Shown here: piece after piece, positions 17,089-25,898 of the stretch
Layout of the letters: the number at the start of each line of letters is the position of its first letter
Position numbering within the stretch: the stretch's first letter is position 1
Source of the DNA: Candidatus Wolfebacteria bacterium
GTDB taxonomy: Bacteria; Patescibacteriota; Minisyncoccia; UBA6257; UBA9933
Length of the DNA stretch: 49,555 nucleotides
NCBI GenBank assembly: GCA_016214005.1
Contig: JACRPK010000018.1
Span: 1-49,555, forward strand
Reading direction: 5' to 3'
The notes under the pieces: generated by a model
Databases searched by the model: none
Seen by the model: only the letters and a program-made list of their open reading frames with translations
Told to the model about the DNA's origin: nothing
Translations under genes and position numbers: made by a program

Positions 17089-18219
17089 ATGAAAATTTTA
17101 TCAAAAATCTTTAAATCTTTAAATTTTATAACCGCGCAAATTATAATTGCTATTATTCTTTTTTCCGGAATTTCTATTGTTTCGGCTGCATGGAGCGAGC
17201 CAACGAGCGCGCCAACGGGCGGAAATGTCGCCGAACCCCTTAACACCAGTTCTAATATTCAATCAATTATTGGCAATACCAAATTAATAGGTGGAAATAT
17301 TGGTCTTTTTGATCTTACGGCTTCGGGAAACGGAATATTTAGCGGAAAAGTTGGAATTGGATCGGCAAATATTCCGACTTCTGCCTTAGAAGTTGTTGGA
17401 AATGTAAAAATTATTAGTCCACAAGGCGGTTTAAACAATTCTTTAATGTTTGGCAGTGGACTTTTTGATAATTATGGGACTTGGGCTGAAGATTTTTCTA
17501 GTACGAATGATAATTGTAATAATAGTAAAACTAGTGAATATACTTGTTTATCAACTGAAAATAAAACTTGTACCGATATTATTACAATAACAGATAAATA
17601 TTCAGTTATACATTATAATAGTAGAAATATAACTTGCGTATCTCCAGATGAGCCGTTGTATTCAATTAAAAATATTGGAGGCATATTGAGTGCTGTTAAT
17701 AATAGCGGAGTTACTACCTTCTCCGTTAATCAAATAGGCGCATTAATTGGTGATGGTAGCGGACTTAATGGTGTTGTAAAAACAGCGGATCTTGCAAATT
17801 ATTTAACTAAAACCGGTGATGGTAGCGGACTCACTGGTGTTGTAAAAACAGCAGGCGATTCAACAATCACAGGAAGTTTAACAATTACCGGAGCTGCAAC
17901 TGCAAATTCTTGGAATACAAGTTCCGACCTTCGCCTTAAAAAAGACATAATCCCGCTTGAAAATATTTTGCCAAAATTAGCCAATATAAATGCTGTTGGT
18001 TTTAATTGGATAGAGAAGAATAAAGACGATAAGCATCAAATTGGTTTTATTGCCCAGGAAGTTGAAAAAGAATTTCCCGAGTTGGTAAGTACTGATGGTA
18101 ACGGCTATGAATCAATGGATTACGGCAAAATGTCCGCTGTTCTTTTGGAAGCTATTAAAGAGCTTAAGGCTGAAAATGATTCTCTTAAAACTCGCATAGA
18201 AAAATTAGAAAATAAATAA
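17089..18219 (+). CDS. surface/fibre-like protein with C-terminal S74 (chaperone of endosialidase) domain
   Basis: signal/TM N-terminus; repeats GDGSGL(N/T)GVVKTA; C-terminus NTSSDLRLKKDIIPLENILPKLANINAVGFNWI...QIGFIAQEVEKEFPELVSTDGNGYESMDYGKMSAVLLEAIKEL. Confidence 0.82.
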   Translation: MKILSKIFKSLNFITAQIIIAIILFSGISIVSAAWSEPTSAPTGGNVAEPLNTSSNIQSIIGNTKLIGGNIGLFDLTASGNGIFSGKVGIGSANIPTSALEVVGNVKIISPQGGLNNSLMFGSGLFDNYGTWAEDFSSTNDNCNNSKTSEYTCLSTENKTCTDIITITDKYSVIHYNSRNITCVSPDEPLYSIKNIGGILSAVNNSGVTTFSVNQIGALIGDGSGLNGVVKTADLANYLTKTGDGSGLTGVVKTAGDSTITGSLTITGAATANSWNTSSDLRLKKDIIPLENILPKLANINAVGFNWIEKNKDDKHQIGFIAQEVEKEFPELVSTDGNGYESMDYGKMSAVLLEAIKELKAENDSLKTRIEKLENK

Positions 18220-18243
18220 TAAATTAATTAAATTTTAAAAAAG

Positions 18244-18281
18244 AAAAAAGGCCGCCTCTTGCGAGAACGGCCTTTGTTGTT
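18244..18281. terminator. bidirectional intrinsic terminator
   Basis: aaaggccg/cggccttt stem flanked by A- and T-rich tracts between convergent genes. Confidence 0.75.
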
Positions 18282-19401
18282 ATTCGGGAAGAGAAACGGT
18301 GAAAATGGTTTTGCCATTTACGCTTTCAAAGCTTAAACTTCCATGATGTCCTTGAATTACATTAAGAACAAACGGAAGCCCCAAGCCGGTGCCTTTCCTT
18401 CCTTTTGTCGTGTAAAATGGGGCAAAAATTTTTTCTTTTTCACTATGCGGAATCTCTCCTTGATTTTCTATTTCTAATAAAATTCCACCATCAACATCTT
18501 TTGTTCCTACAATTATTTTTGAATTAGGTGAAGCATCATTGGCGTTTTTAACCATTTCAAGAATAACAGCGTATATTTTATCTATATCAATATGAATCAT
18601 TTTTGAACTTTTAAGATTAAAAATGATTTCAAGCGCTGAATAATTGTTATCAACGACTAATTTTATGATATTATTCAAATTAATCGCTTTTTTCCCAACA
18701 ACTAATGGTTTTCCGTAGGCGAGAATATTTTCTATTAAACTTAATGCTCTTTTAATTGATATAGATATACTATTTGCAAAAACTTTTGGATCAATATCTT
18801 CTCCTCTTAATATCATCTGGGCAAGAACCATTGGCGCGGTTAAATCATTTCTGAGATGATGAGCTATTGTTGCTATTCCGTGGCCCAATTCTTTCAGACT
18901 TTTTTGCTTTATCATTTCATCCTGCAATCGCTCATTTTCTTCTTTTTCTCTTAAAATAATAAGAAGAAAAGCCAGATCATCGGCAACCACTTTTGCGATG
19001 TGTTTTTCGTGATCGTTGAAAATATAATCTGGTTTTTTGGTGTATATCTGGATAACCCCTATGGTAGAATTTCTAAAAGCAAGCGGAACTATCATTGCTG
19101 ATTTATACCCAAGAGAACTTTGTTTTTCAAAGCGCCAATCGCCAACAATGGAAGAAATTTCTTCTATTTCTTCGTTAGTTATTGCTTTTCCGCTTATGCT
19201 TCCATCTATCGGAATTTTAATATCTATTTGAGGAATTTCTGTTTCTTCTACAACGTGAATGGCAATGGCAATAAGATGTTTTTTATCAGAACTTAAAATT
19301 CTGATGACACACATCCCTGCGCCTTCGCAAATATCACTTAAGATCGTTTCAACATTTTTCCTCAAAAGTTTTTCTATATTCGCCTTAGTGATTTTTATCA
19401 T
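18280..19401 (-). CDS. soluble GAF-domain sensor histidine kinase
   Basis: GAF-like N-terminus; H-box GHGIATIAHHLRNDLTAP; HATPase ILEMVKNANDASP, FAPFYTTKGRKGTGLGLPFV. Confidence 0.85.
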   Translation of the reverse strand: MIKITKANIEKLLRKNVETILSDICEGAGMCVIRILSSDKKHLIAIAIHVVEETEIPQIDIKIPIDGSISGKAITNEEIEEISSIVGDWRFEKQSSLGYKSAMIVPLAFRNSTIGVIQIYTKKPDYIFNDHEKHIAKVVADDLAFLLIILREKEENERLQDEMIKQKSLKELGHGIATIAHHLRNDLTAPMVLAQMILRGEDIDPKVFANSISISIKRALSLIENILAYGKPLVVGKKAINLNNIIKLVVDNNYSALEIIFNLKSSKMIHIDIDKIYAVILEMVKNANDASPNSKIIVGTKDVDGGILLEIENQGEIPHSEKEKIFAPFYTTKGRKGTGLGLPFVLNVIQGHHGSLSFESVNGKTIFTVSLPE

Positions 19402-19441
19402 ATTTACCCCTTATATTAAATTGTTAAGGTGCGAAGATGTA

Positions 19442-19470
19442 TTTATAGTATATTGCTAAAATAAAGTCAA
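19442..19470 (-). promoter_or_regulatory. sigma70-type promoter for the histidine kinase
   Basis: on the minus strand TTGACT-17 bp-TATAAA, then a roughly 35-40 nt leader with an AAGGGG Shine-Dalgarno-like motif before the ATG. Confidence 0.65.
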
Positions 19471-19515
19471 GGGGTTGTAAATAGATTTTTGTTTAGTTAA
19501 AATATTATTAAATTT

Positions 19516-20136
19516 ATGGGCAAAAATACAATTTTATCAATAATATTAATTATAATAGCAATAGCCGTTATTTTGTATTTAGCCTCGCTTGGCAATAAAA
19601 ATAATCAAAATATTTTAGAAAATAAAACTGAAATTCAAAAAAATCAAATACAAATAAAAATGCCAATAGCCACTATAAAAACAAATTTAGGAGATATCAA
19701 AATTGAGCTTTTTGAAAAAGACTCTCCTAAAACAACTGCTAATTTTATAAAGCTTTCAAAAGATGGATTTTATGATACCACGCGATTTCACAGAGTTATT
19801 AAAGATTTTATGATTCAGGGCGGTGATCCCAATAGCAAAGATAGCGATTGGTCAAATGACGGCCTTGGCGGTCCGGGATATGTTTTTGAAGATGAAATCA
19901 ATCCCAATAAATTGGTCGGGGGAGTGATAGCCATGGCAAATAGCGGTCCAAATACCAATGGCAGCCAATTTTTTATTATAACGGCTCAGTCTACTCCTTG
20001 GCTTGACGGAAAACATACGGCTTTTGGAAGAGTTATCTCGGGAATGGATGTTGTGTCAAAAATAGAAAATCTTAAAACCTACGCCAATGATAATCCGCAA
20101 GGCCAGGCAATAATAGAAAAAATCATTATTGAATAA
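19516..20136 (+). CDS. membrane-anchored peptidyl-prolyl cis-trans isomerase (cyclophilin type)
   Basis: N-terminal TM; FHRVIKDFMIQGGDP, NGSQFFIITAQSTPWLDGKHTAFGRV. Confidence 0.92.
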   Translation: MGKNTILSIILIIIAIAVILYLASLGNKNNQNILENKTEIQKNQIQIKMPIATIKTNLGDIKIELFEKDSPKTTANFIKLSKDGFYDTTRFHRVIKDFMIQGGDPNSKDSDWSNDGLGGPGYVFEDEINPNKLVGGVIAMANSGPNTNGSQFFIITAQSTPWLDGKHTAFGRVISGMDVVSKIENLKTYANDNPQGQAIIEKIIIE

Positions 20137-20172
20137 TTTTAAAGGTCGACGATTATAAAAATAAATCTATTT

Positions 20173-20571
20173 ATGACAATAACAACAATTTTGTTTTTAA
20201 TTGGCAGAATATTATATGGAGGTTATTTTTTGATAAATGGGATAAATCATTTTATAAAAATGGAAATGATGAAAGGTTATGCTGCTTCAAAAGGCGTTCC
20301 AATAGCCGGTTTAGCAGTAGCTGTTAGCGGATTATTAATCATTTTTGGCGGATTGGGAATTTTGTTCGGTTTCTATACCAAGTGGGCGATTACCGCAATT
20401 GTGATTTTTTTGATTTGTGTGAGTTGTAAAATGCATAATTTTTGGAAAGCGACCGATTCAAATATAAAAATGGCCGATATGATTCATTTTATGAAAAATA
20501 TCGCTTTAATTGGAGCAGCGCTTATGATGTTGGCAATTCCGATTCCGTGGCTGTTTAGTTTAGCTTTTTAA
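20173..20571 (+). CDS. DoxX family membrane protein
   Basis: GRILYGGYFLINGINHF...GFYTKWAITAIVIFLI four-TM pattern. Confidence 0.8.
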   Translation: MTITTILFLIGRILYGGYFLINGINHFIKMEMMKGYAASKGVPIAGLAVAVSGLLIIFGGLGILFGFYTKWAITAIVIFLICVSCKMHNFWKATDSNIKMADMIHFMKNIALIGAALMMLAIPIPWLFSLAF

Positions 20572-20575
20572 TTTT

Positions 20576-20608
20576 TTTAAAAAAACGGCTGATTGAGCCG
20601 TTTTTTTA
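20576..20608 (+). terminator. intrinsic terminator
   Basis: aaaaaacggct-gattg-agccgttttttt. Confidence 0.85.
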
Positions 20609-20644
20609 TTGAAAAGAATATTATTAAATGTTAATTTAGAATTA

Positions 20645-21853
20645 ATGAAATATCTTATCTGGCCTTTAGTTTTGGTAATTTTCGGAGCTGTTTTTATTTC
20701 GGGTTTTCTTTTGTATTTTGGAAATTCAGAAACTTTAGAATTTCAATCGGAAGCCGCTGAAAATATTGACGCGCATCCTGATATTAAAATTTTAAGTTTG
20801 CAGATAAAAAATCAAGACATTGAATTTCAAAAACCGCTTGAAAATCCTCCGAAAATAATAAAAGCGCTTTACGCGACAAGCTGGTCGGCCAGTAGCGCAA
20901 AAAAGCTTAATTATCTTATTGATTTAATCAAAAAAACAGAACTTAACGCGATTGTCATTGATATTAAGGATTATTCTGGCAATGTTACTTATCAAACGGA
21001 AATTGAAAAAGTTAATGAATATAAAGCCACTGAAAAAAGAATTCTAAGACCCAATGAAATGATAAAGCGGCTTCATGATGAAGGAATTTATGTGATAGCA
21101 AGGCAGGCTGTTTTTCAAGATCAGCAATTTGCCAAGGCGCGGCCTGATTTGGCTCTTCAAAATAAAATTACGGGAAAATCTTGGAAAGACAGAAAAGGCT
21201 TAATGTGGATGGATAGCGCTTCAAAAGAAGTTTGGGATTATAATATTGCCATTGCCAAGGATGCGTTGAACAGGGGATTTGATGAAATAAATTTTGACTA
21301 TATCCGATTTGCTTCTGACGGAGATGTTGGCGCGATTAAATATCCGATTTATGATGAAACAATCCCGAAGCAGGAAATTATGCGGCAATTTTTTGAATAT
21401 TTAAGAAATCAATTGGTGGACGCAAAAATTTCCGCTGATATTTTCGGAATGGTTTTGATAATGAAAGACGGACAAGGAATAGGCCAATATTTTGAAAATG
21501 TTTTGCCGTATTTTGACGCTGTGGCGCCGATGGTTTACCCTTCTCATTACGCTTCGGGATTTTCTGGATTTAAAAATCCGGCTAATTATCCTTATGAAGT
21601 GGTTAAATATTCTTTAGAAATCGCGGCAAGCAGAATGGCGGCGATGAATACCGCTACAAGCACGGCTGGCATTAAATTGGCGAGAATCCGGCCATGGCTG
21701 CAAGATTTTGACTTGGGCGCTGTTTATGACGCTCAAAAAGTAAGAGGCCAAATTCAGGCAGTTTATGATGTTTTAAATGAAAATAATTATGATGGCTTTA
21801 TGCTTTGGGATCCGGCAAATAATTATACGCCTCAAGCGCTTTTGGCGGAATAA
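20645..21853 (+). CDS. putative glycoside hydrolase (DUF4015-like, TIM barrel)
   Basis: KALYATSWSASSAKKLNYLIDLIKKTELNAIVIDIKDYSG, INFDYIRFASDG, DAVAPMVYPSHYA; ATG at 20645 preferred over TTG at 20609. Confidence 0.75.
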   Translation: MKYLIWPLVLVIFGAVFISGFLLYFGNSETLEFQSEAAENIDAHPDIKILSLQIKNQDIEFQKPLENPPKIIKALYATSWSASSAKKLNYLIDLIKKTELNAIVIDIKDYSGNVTYQTEIEKVNEYKATEKRILRPNEMIKRLHDEGIYVIARQAVFQDQQFAKARPDLALQNKITGKSWKDRKGLMWMDSASKEVWDYNIAIAKDALNRGFDEINFDYIRFASDGDVGAIKYPIYDETIPKQEIMRQFFEYLRNQLVDAKISADIFGMVLIMKDGQGIGQYFENVLPYFDAVAPMVYPSHYASGFSGFKNPANYPYEVVKYSLEIAASRMAAMNTATSTAGIKLARIRPWLQDFDLGAVYDAQKVRGQIQAVYDVLNENNYDGFMLWDPANNYTPQALLAE

Positions 21854-22404
21854 TTATTTTTTATTCTTGAATAATTAAGGATTAGCATAAACGAAATTGT
21901 TGCTGTTATAATCATCAAGAATATAAGCGTTTTGAACCCATAGGTAGTTGCAATAATACCCCCTAAAACAGCCGCAATCCCCTGGGAAATATCTTGTAAT
22001 CCTTCAAAAACACTATATTCGTATTCAGAAATATTTTTATCTGTTTTTTCGGCAAATTCAGCGTCAAATGCAGGATTGGCGATGGCGTTTCCGAGCCCGG
22101 TTAAAATTTGAGCCAAAAGAAGAGTATTGATTGATTCAATAATAAAATATGTTCCTATCCCCAAGAGCCAGACAAGCCATCCGCCAGTCATAAGATGCAT
22201 GCGATATTTATAACTCCAATTTTGTTTATGAAGCCATATTTCTGTTCCTCCTTGAATAAAAAAATATACTGCGACTGCCGAAGCGGCATCAAGAATATCC
22301 CCTCCAACTTTTTGGACAAAAATCGCGTAAATCGGCAATAAAATACCCTCAGAAAATGTTGAAAGGCCATATGCAGAAACAAGAATTTTATAATAAGTAT
22401 TCAT
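21832..22404 (-). CDS. half-size (about 6 TM) MFS-like membrane protein
   Basis: 190 aa with MFS-like hydrophobic pattern; LLLAQILTGLGNAIANPAFDAEFAE. Confidence 0.6.
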   Translation of the reverse strand: MNTYYKILVSAYGLSTFSEGILLPIYAIFVQKVGGDILDAASAVAVYFFIQGGTEIWLHKQNWSYKYRMHLMTGGWLVWLLGIGTYFIIESINTLLLAQILTGLGNAIANPAFDAEFAEKTDKNISEYEYSVFEGLQDISQGIAAVLGGIIATTYGFKTLIFLMIITATISFMLILNYSRIKNNYSAKSA

Positions 22405-22445
22405 AATTTTTAGTTTATATTAAAAATTATTTTGAAGCAAATTTT

Positions 22446-23408
22446 TTATTTTTCCGTTTTGATTTTATTTAAAATTTTCTCTATTTTTTTAATGCTTTCG
22501 GAATTATGAATTGAAACAGAAATAATTTCTAGGTTTATTTTTTTAAGCGCGGTTAATTTTTCTTTAATTGATTTTTCATCAGTAAGATCGCTTTTTGATA
22601 AAAATAAATATTCTTGTTTTTCCAAAAGTTTTTTATTATACGCGCCGAGCTCCTGGCGAATTATTTTATAATCCTTAACCGGGTCAGGGGATTCAGCGGA
22701 AATAAAATGAAAAAGAATTTTTGTGCGTTCAATATGGCGCAAGAATTTTATTCCTAAACCTCGACCAGTTGAAGATCCTTCAATTAGCCCGGGAATATCA
22801 GCGAGAATTAATTCATAATAAGCTCCCAAATTTGGTTCCAGTGTTGTAAAAGGATAATTCGCCACCTTACTTTGCGCTTTAGTGAGGGTATTGAGCATAC
22901 TTGATTTGCCGGCATTAGGAAGTCCGATAAAGCCGATATCAGCGATGAGTTTGAGTTCAAATCTAAATTCAAAATTTTCGCTCGGAATGCCGGGCTGGAA
23001 TCTTCTCGGTGAAGTGTTTTTTGGAGAACGAAAATGAAAATTCCCTTTGCCGCCTAGCCCGCCTTTGGCAATAATAATTCTCTCGTTTATTTTTTCAATA
23101 GAAATATCTTTATCTGTTGTTAGATTATGAATAACGGTTCCGACGGGAACTTTTAAGATTAAATCTTTTCCATCGTGGCCGTCGCAAAATTGTCCGCGTC
23201 CGTCCATGCCGTTTTCCGCTTTAAATTCTTTTTTAAAACGAAATTGACCCAGGGCGCTGATATCGGAAACGCCAACAACAAAAACATTACCGCCATTCCC
23301 GCCGCTACCTCCCGCCGGTCCTAGACTCATCATATTTTTGTTAAAAGCCACAGCGCCTTTGCCGCCATTGCCAGCTGAAATTTTAATTTTTATATCGTCA
23401 ATAAGCAT
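22446..23408 (-). CDS. obgE: GTPase ObgE/CgtA (lacks the C-terminal OCT extension)
   Basis: Obg glycine-rich fold GPAGGSGGNGGNVFV and G motifs GLPNAGKSSMLN, DIPGLIEGSSTGRGLGIKFLRH. Confidence 0.95.
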   Translation of the reverse strand: MLIDDIKIKISAGNGGKGAVAFNKNMMSLGPAGGSGGNGGNVFVVGVSDISALGQFRFKKEFKAENGMDGRGQFCDGHDGKDLILKVPVGTVIHNLTTDKDISIEKINERIIIAKGGLGGKGNFHFRSPKNTSPRRFQPGIPSENFEFRFELKLIADIGFIGLPNAGKSSMLNTLTKAQSKVANYPFTTLEPNLGAYYELILADIPGLIEGSSTGRGLGIKFLRHIERTKILFHFISAESPDPVKDYKIIRQELGAYNKKLLEKQEYLFLSKSDLTDEKSIKEKLTALKKINLEIISVSIHNSESIKKIEKILNKIKTEK

Positions 23409-23421
23409 TTATTTATATTAC

Positions 23422-24360
23422 TTAAATTTGCCACTCATGAAAAGCCGTATATTTTCTTTTTCGGCCAGTTCCATTTTTAAGATTTGAATATTTACGGAAT
23501 TCGCAGCCAATTCCTTCCCAATTTTCCGTTGATAAAATAATCGGCTTATTGTTATATGTCAAATAAGGGAAATTTCTGGGTTTATGGTTAATAAGAAAAA
23601 GCGCAATATTTTCCGGATCTATTTTTTTGTTTAATAATTTCATTGTTGGGATAGAGCCTGGTCCGATCGGAAATTTTCCATAAAGATTGATAAATTTTGG
23701 ATATTGATAAGCGACATCAATAAGTATTTCTGTCCAATGAAATTTAAAATTAAATTTGAATATGAAAATTATTTTATTAAGACATTCTGAAATTGAAATT
23801 TTATTTTGATCCTGTATTAATTTTGCTATCTTGGAAATTATTTTGGGCAGATAAAAACATAAAAATTTTTCTCGTGTCGGATAGTCACTTTTTAATATTA
23901 TGCTTATCGGGAAAACATACGCTGAACCGAATTTCGGCCGCGGTAATTTGATGAGTTTTTCATAAATTTTTTGATTGTGTTTTTTATTGAAATTTAAAAA
24001 TCCGATTTTTAAAATTATGTCTGGATTGCATGTAAATCTACAAAATGCCACATTTAAAAGCCAGAGGGGAAAATTATTTCTTAAATTTCCAAGAAAATAA
24101 TGTATTTGTATCGTTTGTCTGTCTAGCTCTCGATAAATATTGCAAAAACGATATTTTGAAATAATCGGATCAGAAGTATATGGTGGCGATTTTCTAAATT
24201 TTTTTTTATGCCATATCTCCATTCGTTTTTTTATAAATAAATCTATTTTCCGCAATATTTTTTTATTACAAACAATATTTATTTTTTCCGGCAAAATAGG
24301 GTTGACATGATTTTGCCAGTGGCGATATAAATTTTTTAAATTTTTCGGAATTTCATACAT
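23422..24360 (-). CDS. putative DNA base hypermodification protein (HMUDK-helical / alpha-glutamyl-putrescinyl-thymine pyrophosphorylase-like), stand-alone
   Basis: family-like pattern IxxRMEIWHKK..PPYTSDPIISKYRFCNIYRELDRQT, GSAYVFP, FPIGPGSIPT, ENWEGIGCEFRKYSNLKNGTGRKRKY. Confidence 0.6.
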   Translation of the reverse strand: MYEIPKNLKNLYRHWQNHVNPILPEKINIVCNKKILRKIDLFIKKRMEIWHKKKFRKSPPYTSDPIISKYRFCNIYRELDRQTIQIHYFLGNLRNNFPLWLLNVAFCRFTCNPDIILKIGFLNFNKKHNQKIYEKLIKLPRPKFGSAYVFPISIILKSDYPTREKFLCFYLPKIISKIAKLIQDQNKISISECLNKIIFIFKFNFKFHWTEILIDVAYQYPKFINLYGKFPIGPGSIPTMKLLNKKIDPENIALFLINHKPRNFPYLTYNNKPIILSTENWEGIGCEFRKYSNLKNGTGRKRKYTAFHEWQI

Positions 24361-24436
24361 TTCGTTTTGAGATTAGCATTTTAACGATATTATTGCTATT
24401 ATATTAAATACAATATTTTATGAATATATTTTATTT

Positions 24437-25681
24437 ATGCAAAAATCATCATTGAATAATTCTAAAGATTTTTTGAGACTCGGCATTGCTCCGGGAATTT
24501 TAAATATCCTTCAAAAAAAAGGTTTTAAAGAACCGACGCCAATTCAGGCTCAGTCAATTCCAGTGGCGCTTGAAGGAAAAGATTTAGTTGGCATTGCCCA
24601 AACCGGCACGGGCAAAACTTTGGCTTTCGGCATTCCAGTAATCCAAAATTTATTTCAAAACAGAGGAGTCGGACTGATAGTTTTGCCGACCAGAGAGCTG
24701 GCAATTCAAGTGCGGGAGTCGTTAAATATTATCGCGCCTTCATTTAAAATGAAAACAGCTATGCTTATCGGTGGCGCGCCAATTGGCAGGCAGATAAGCG
24801 AACTTCGCCAAAAGCCGGAAATAATTATCGGCACTCCTGGTCGGATTATAGATCATTTAGACCACAGAACTCTCAATTTATCCGGAGTAAAAATTTTGGT
24901 TCTTGACGAAGCTGACCGGATGCTTGATATGGGATTTGCGCCGCAATTAAAACGGATTTTAAATTTTGTGCCAGCTGAAAGGCAGACGCTTTTATTTTCA
25001 GCCACTATGCCGCCGGATATTATTAATATCGCGCGTTCGTTTATGAAATTGCCGACGCAGATTGAAATCGCTCCGCCCGGCACCGCTTCGGCAAATGTTA
25101 CGCAGGAAGTTTTTATTGTCAGGCGTGAACAAAAACAAGCTCTTTTAAACAGCTTGCTTAATGACTACCGCGGCTCGGTTTTGGTTTTTGTAAGGACAAA
25201 ATTTAGCGCCAAAAAAATCGCCAGAAATATCAGAGATGCCAATCATACGGCAACGGAACTTCACTCAAACCGCACTCTTGGCCAAAGGCGAGCCAGTCTT
25301 GAAGGATTTAAAAACGGAGTTTATAGGGTTTTAGTCGCCACTGACATCGCCAGCCGCGGTATTGATGTGAGCGGAATTGAACTGGTTGTTAATTATGATT
25401 TGCCGGCTCAGGCGGAGGATTATGTGCATCGCATTGGCCGCACCGGCAGAGCCAGCGCCGTTGGCCACGCGATTTCTTTTGCAACGCCCGACCAGCGCAA
25501 AGAATTATATTTTATTGAAAAATTATTAAGAAAGTCGCTGCCGCTTGCAAAATTGCCGGAGTCGCTGCCGGAATTACCGCCGATTTCAAAAACCGGACCA
25601 AGATTTTATTCTCAAAATCGTCCGAGAAAATTTAATAGAGATTTTAACCAAGGAGGAAATAGATTCCGTCGCCGTGATTAA
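24437..25681 (+). CDS. DEAD-box RNA helicase (RhlE-like)
   Basis: AQTGTGKT, PTRELAIQV, VLDEADRMLDMGF, SATMP, HRIGRTGRA motifs; basic Arg-rich tail. Confidence 0.93.
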   Translation: MQKSSLNNSKDFLRLGIAPGILNILQKKGFKEPTPIQAQSIPVALEGKDLVGIAQTGTGKTLAFGIPVIQNLFQNRGVGLIVLPTRELAIQVRESLNIIAPSFKMKTAMLIGGAPIGRQISELRQKPEIIIGTPGRIIDHLDHRTLNLSGVKILVLDEADRMLDMGFAPQLKRILNFVPAERQTLLFSATMPPDIINIARSFMKLPTQIEIAPPGTASANVTQEVFIVRREQKQALLNSLLNDYRGSVLVFVRTKFSAKKIARNIRDANHTATELHSNRTLGQRRASLEGFKNGVYRVLVATDIASRGIDVSGIELVVNYDLPAQAEDYVHRIGRTGRASAVGHAISFATPDQRKELYFIEKLLRKSLPLAKLPESLPELPPISKTGPRFYSQNRPRKFNRDFNQGGNRFRRRD

Positions 25682-25760
25682 AAAATTTTAATCTCACTCG
25701 CCAATAAAATATTTAAACAAATAAAACTTTTTTACAGCGAACATCGCGGAAAAGTATCTA

Positions 25761-25850
25761 AAACAATAATCCGCTCATAGCGTAGCGAGTCAGGCCCCCG
25801 AGCGAAGGCGAGTTGGGTGGCGAGCAGCGTAATGAGCGGATTTATTGTTT
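25761..25850. repeat. long nested inverted repeat between convergent genes (copy B)
   Basis: arms aaacaataatccgctcat (25761-25778) / atgagcggatttattgttt (25832-25850), plus an outer ataaaacttttt/aaaaagttttat pair. Confidence 0.8.
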
Positions 25851-25898
25851 ATGCTTTGGAGCGCCGTGAGCGAGAAAAAGTTTTATGGTGGGTTTTAA

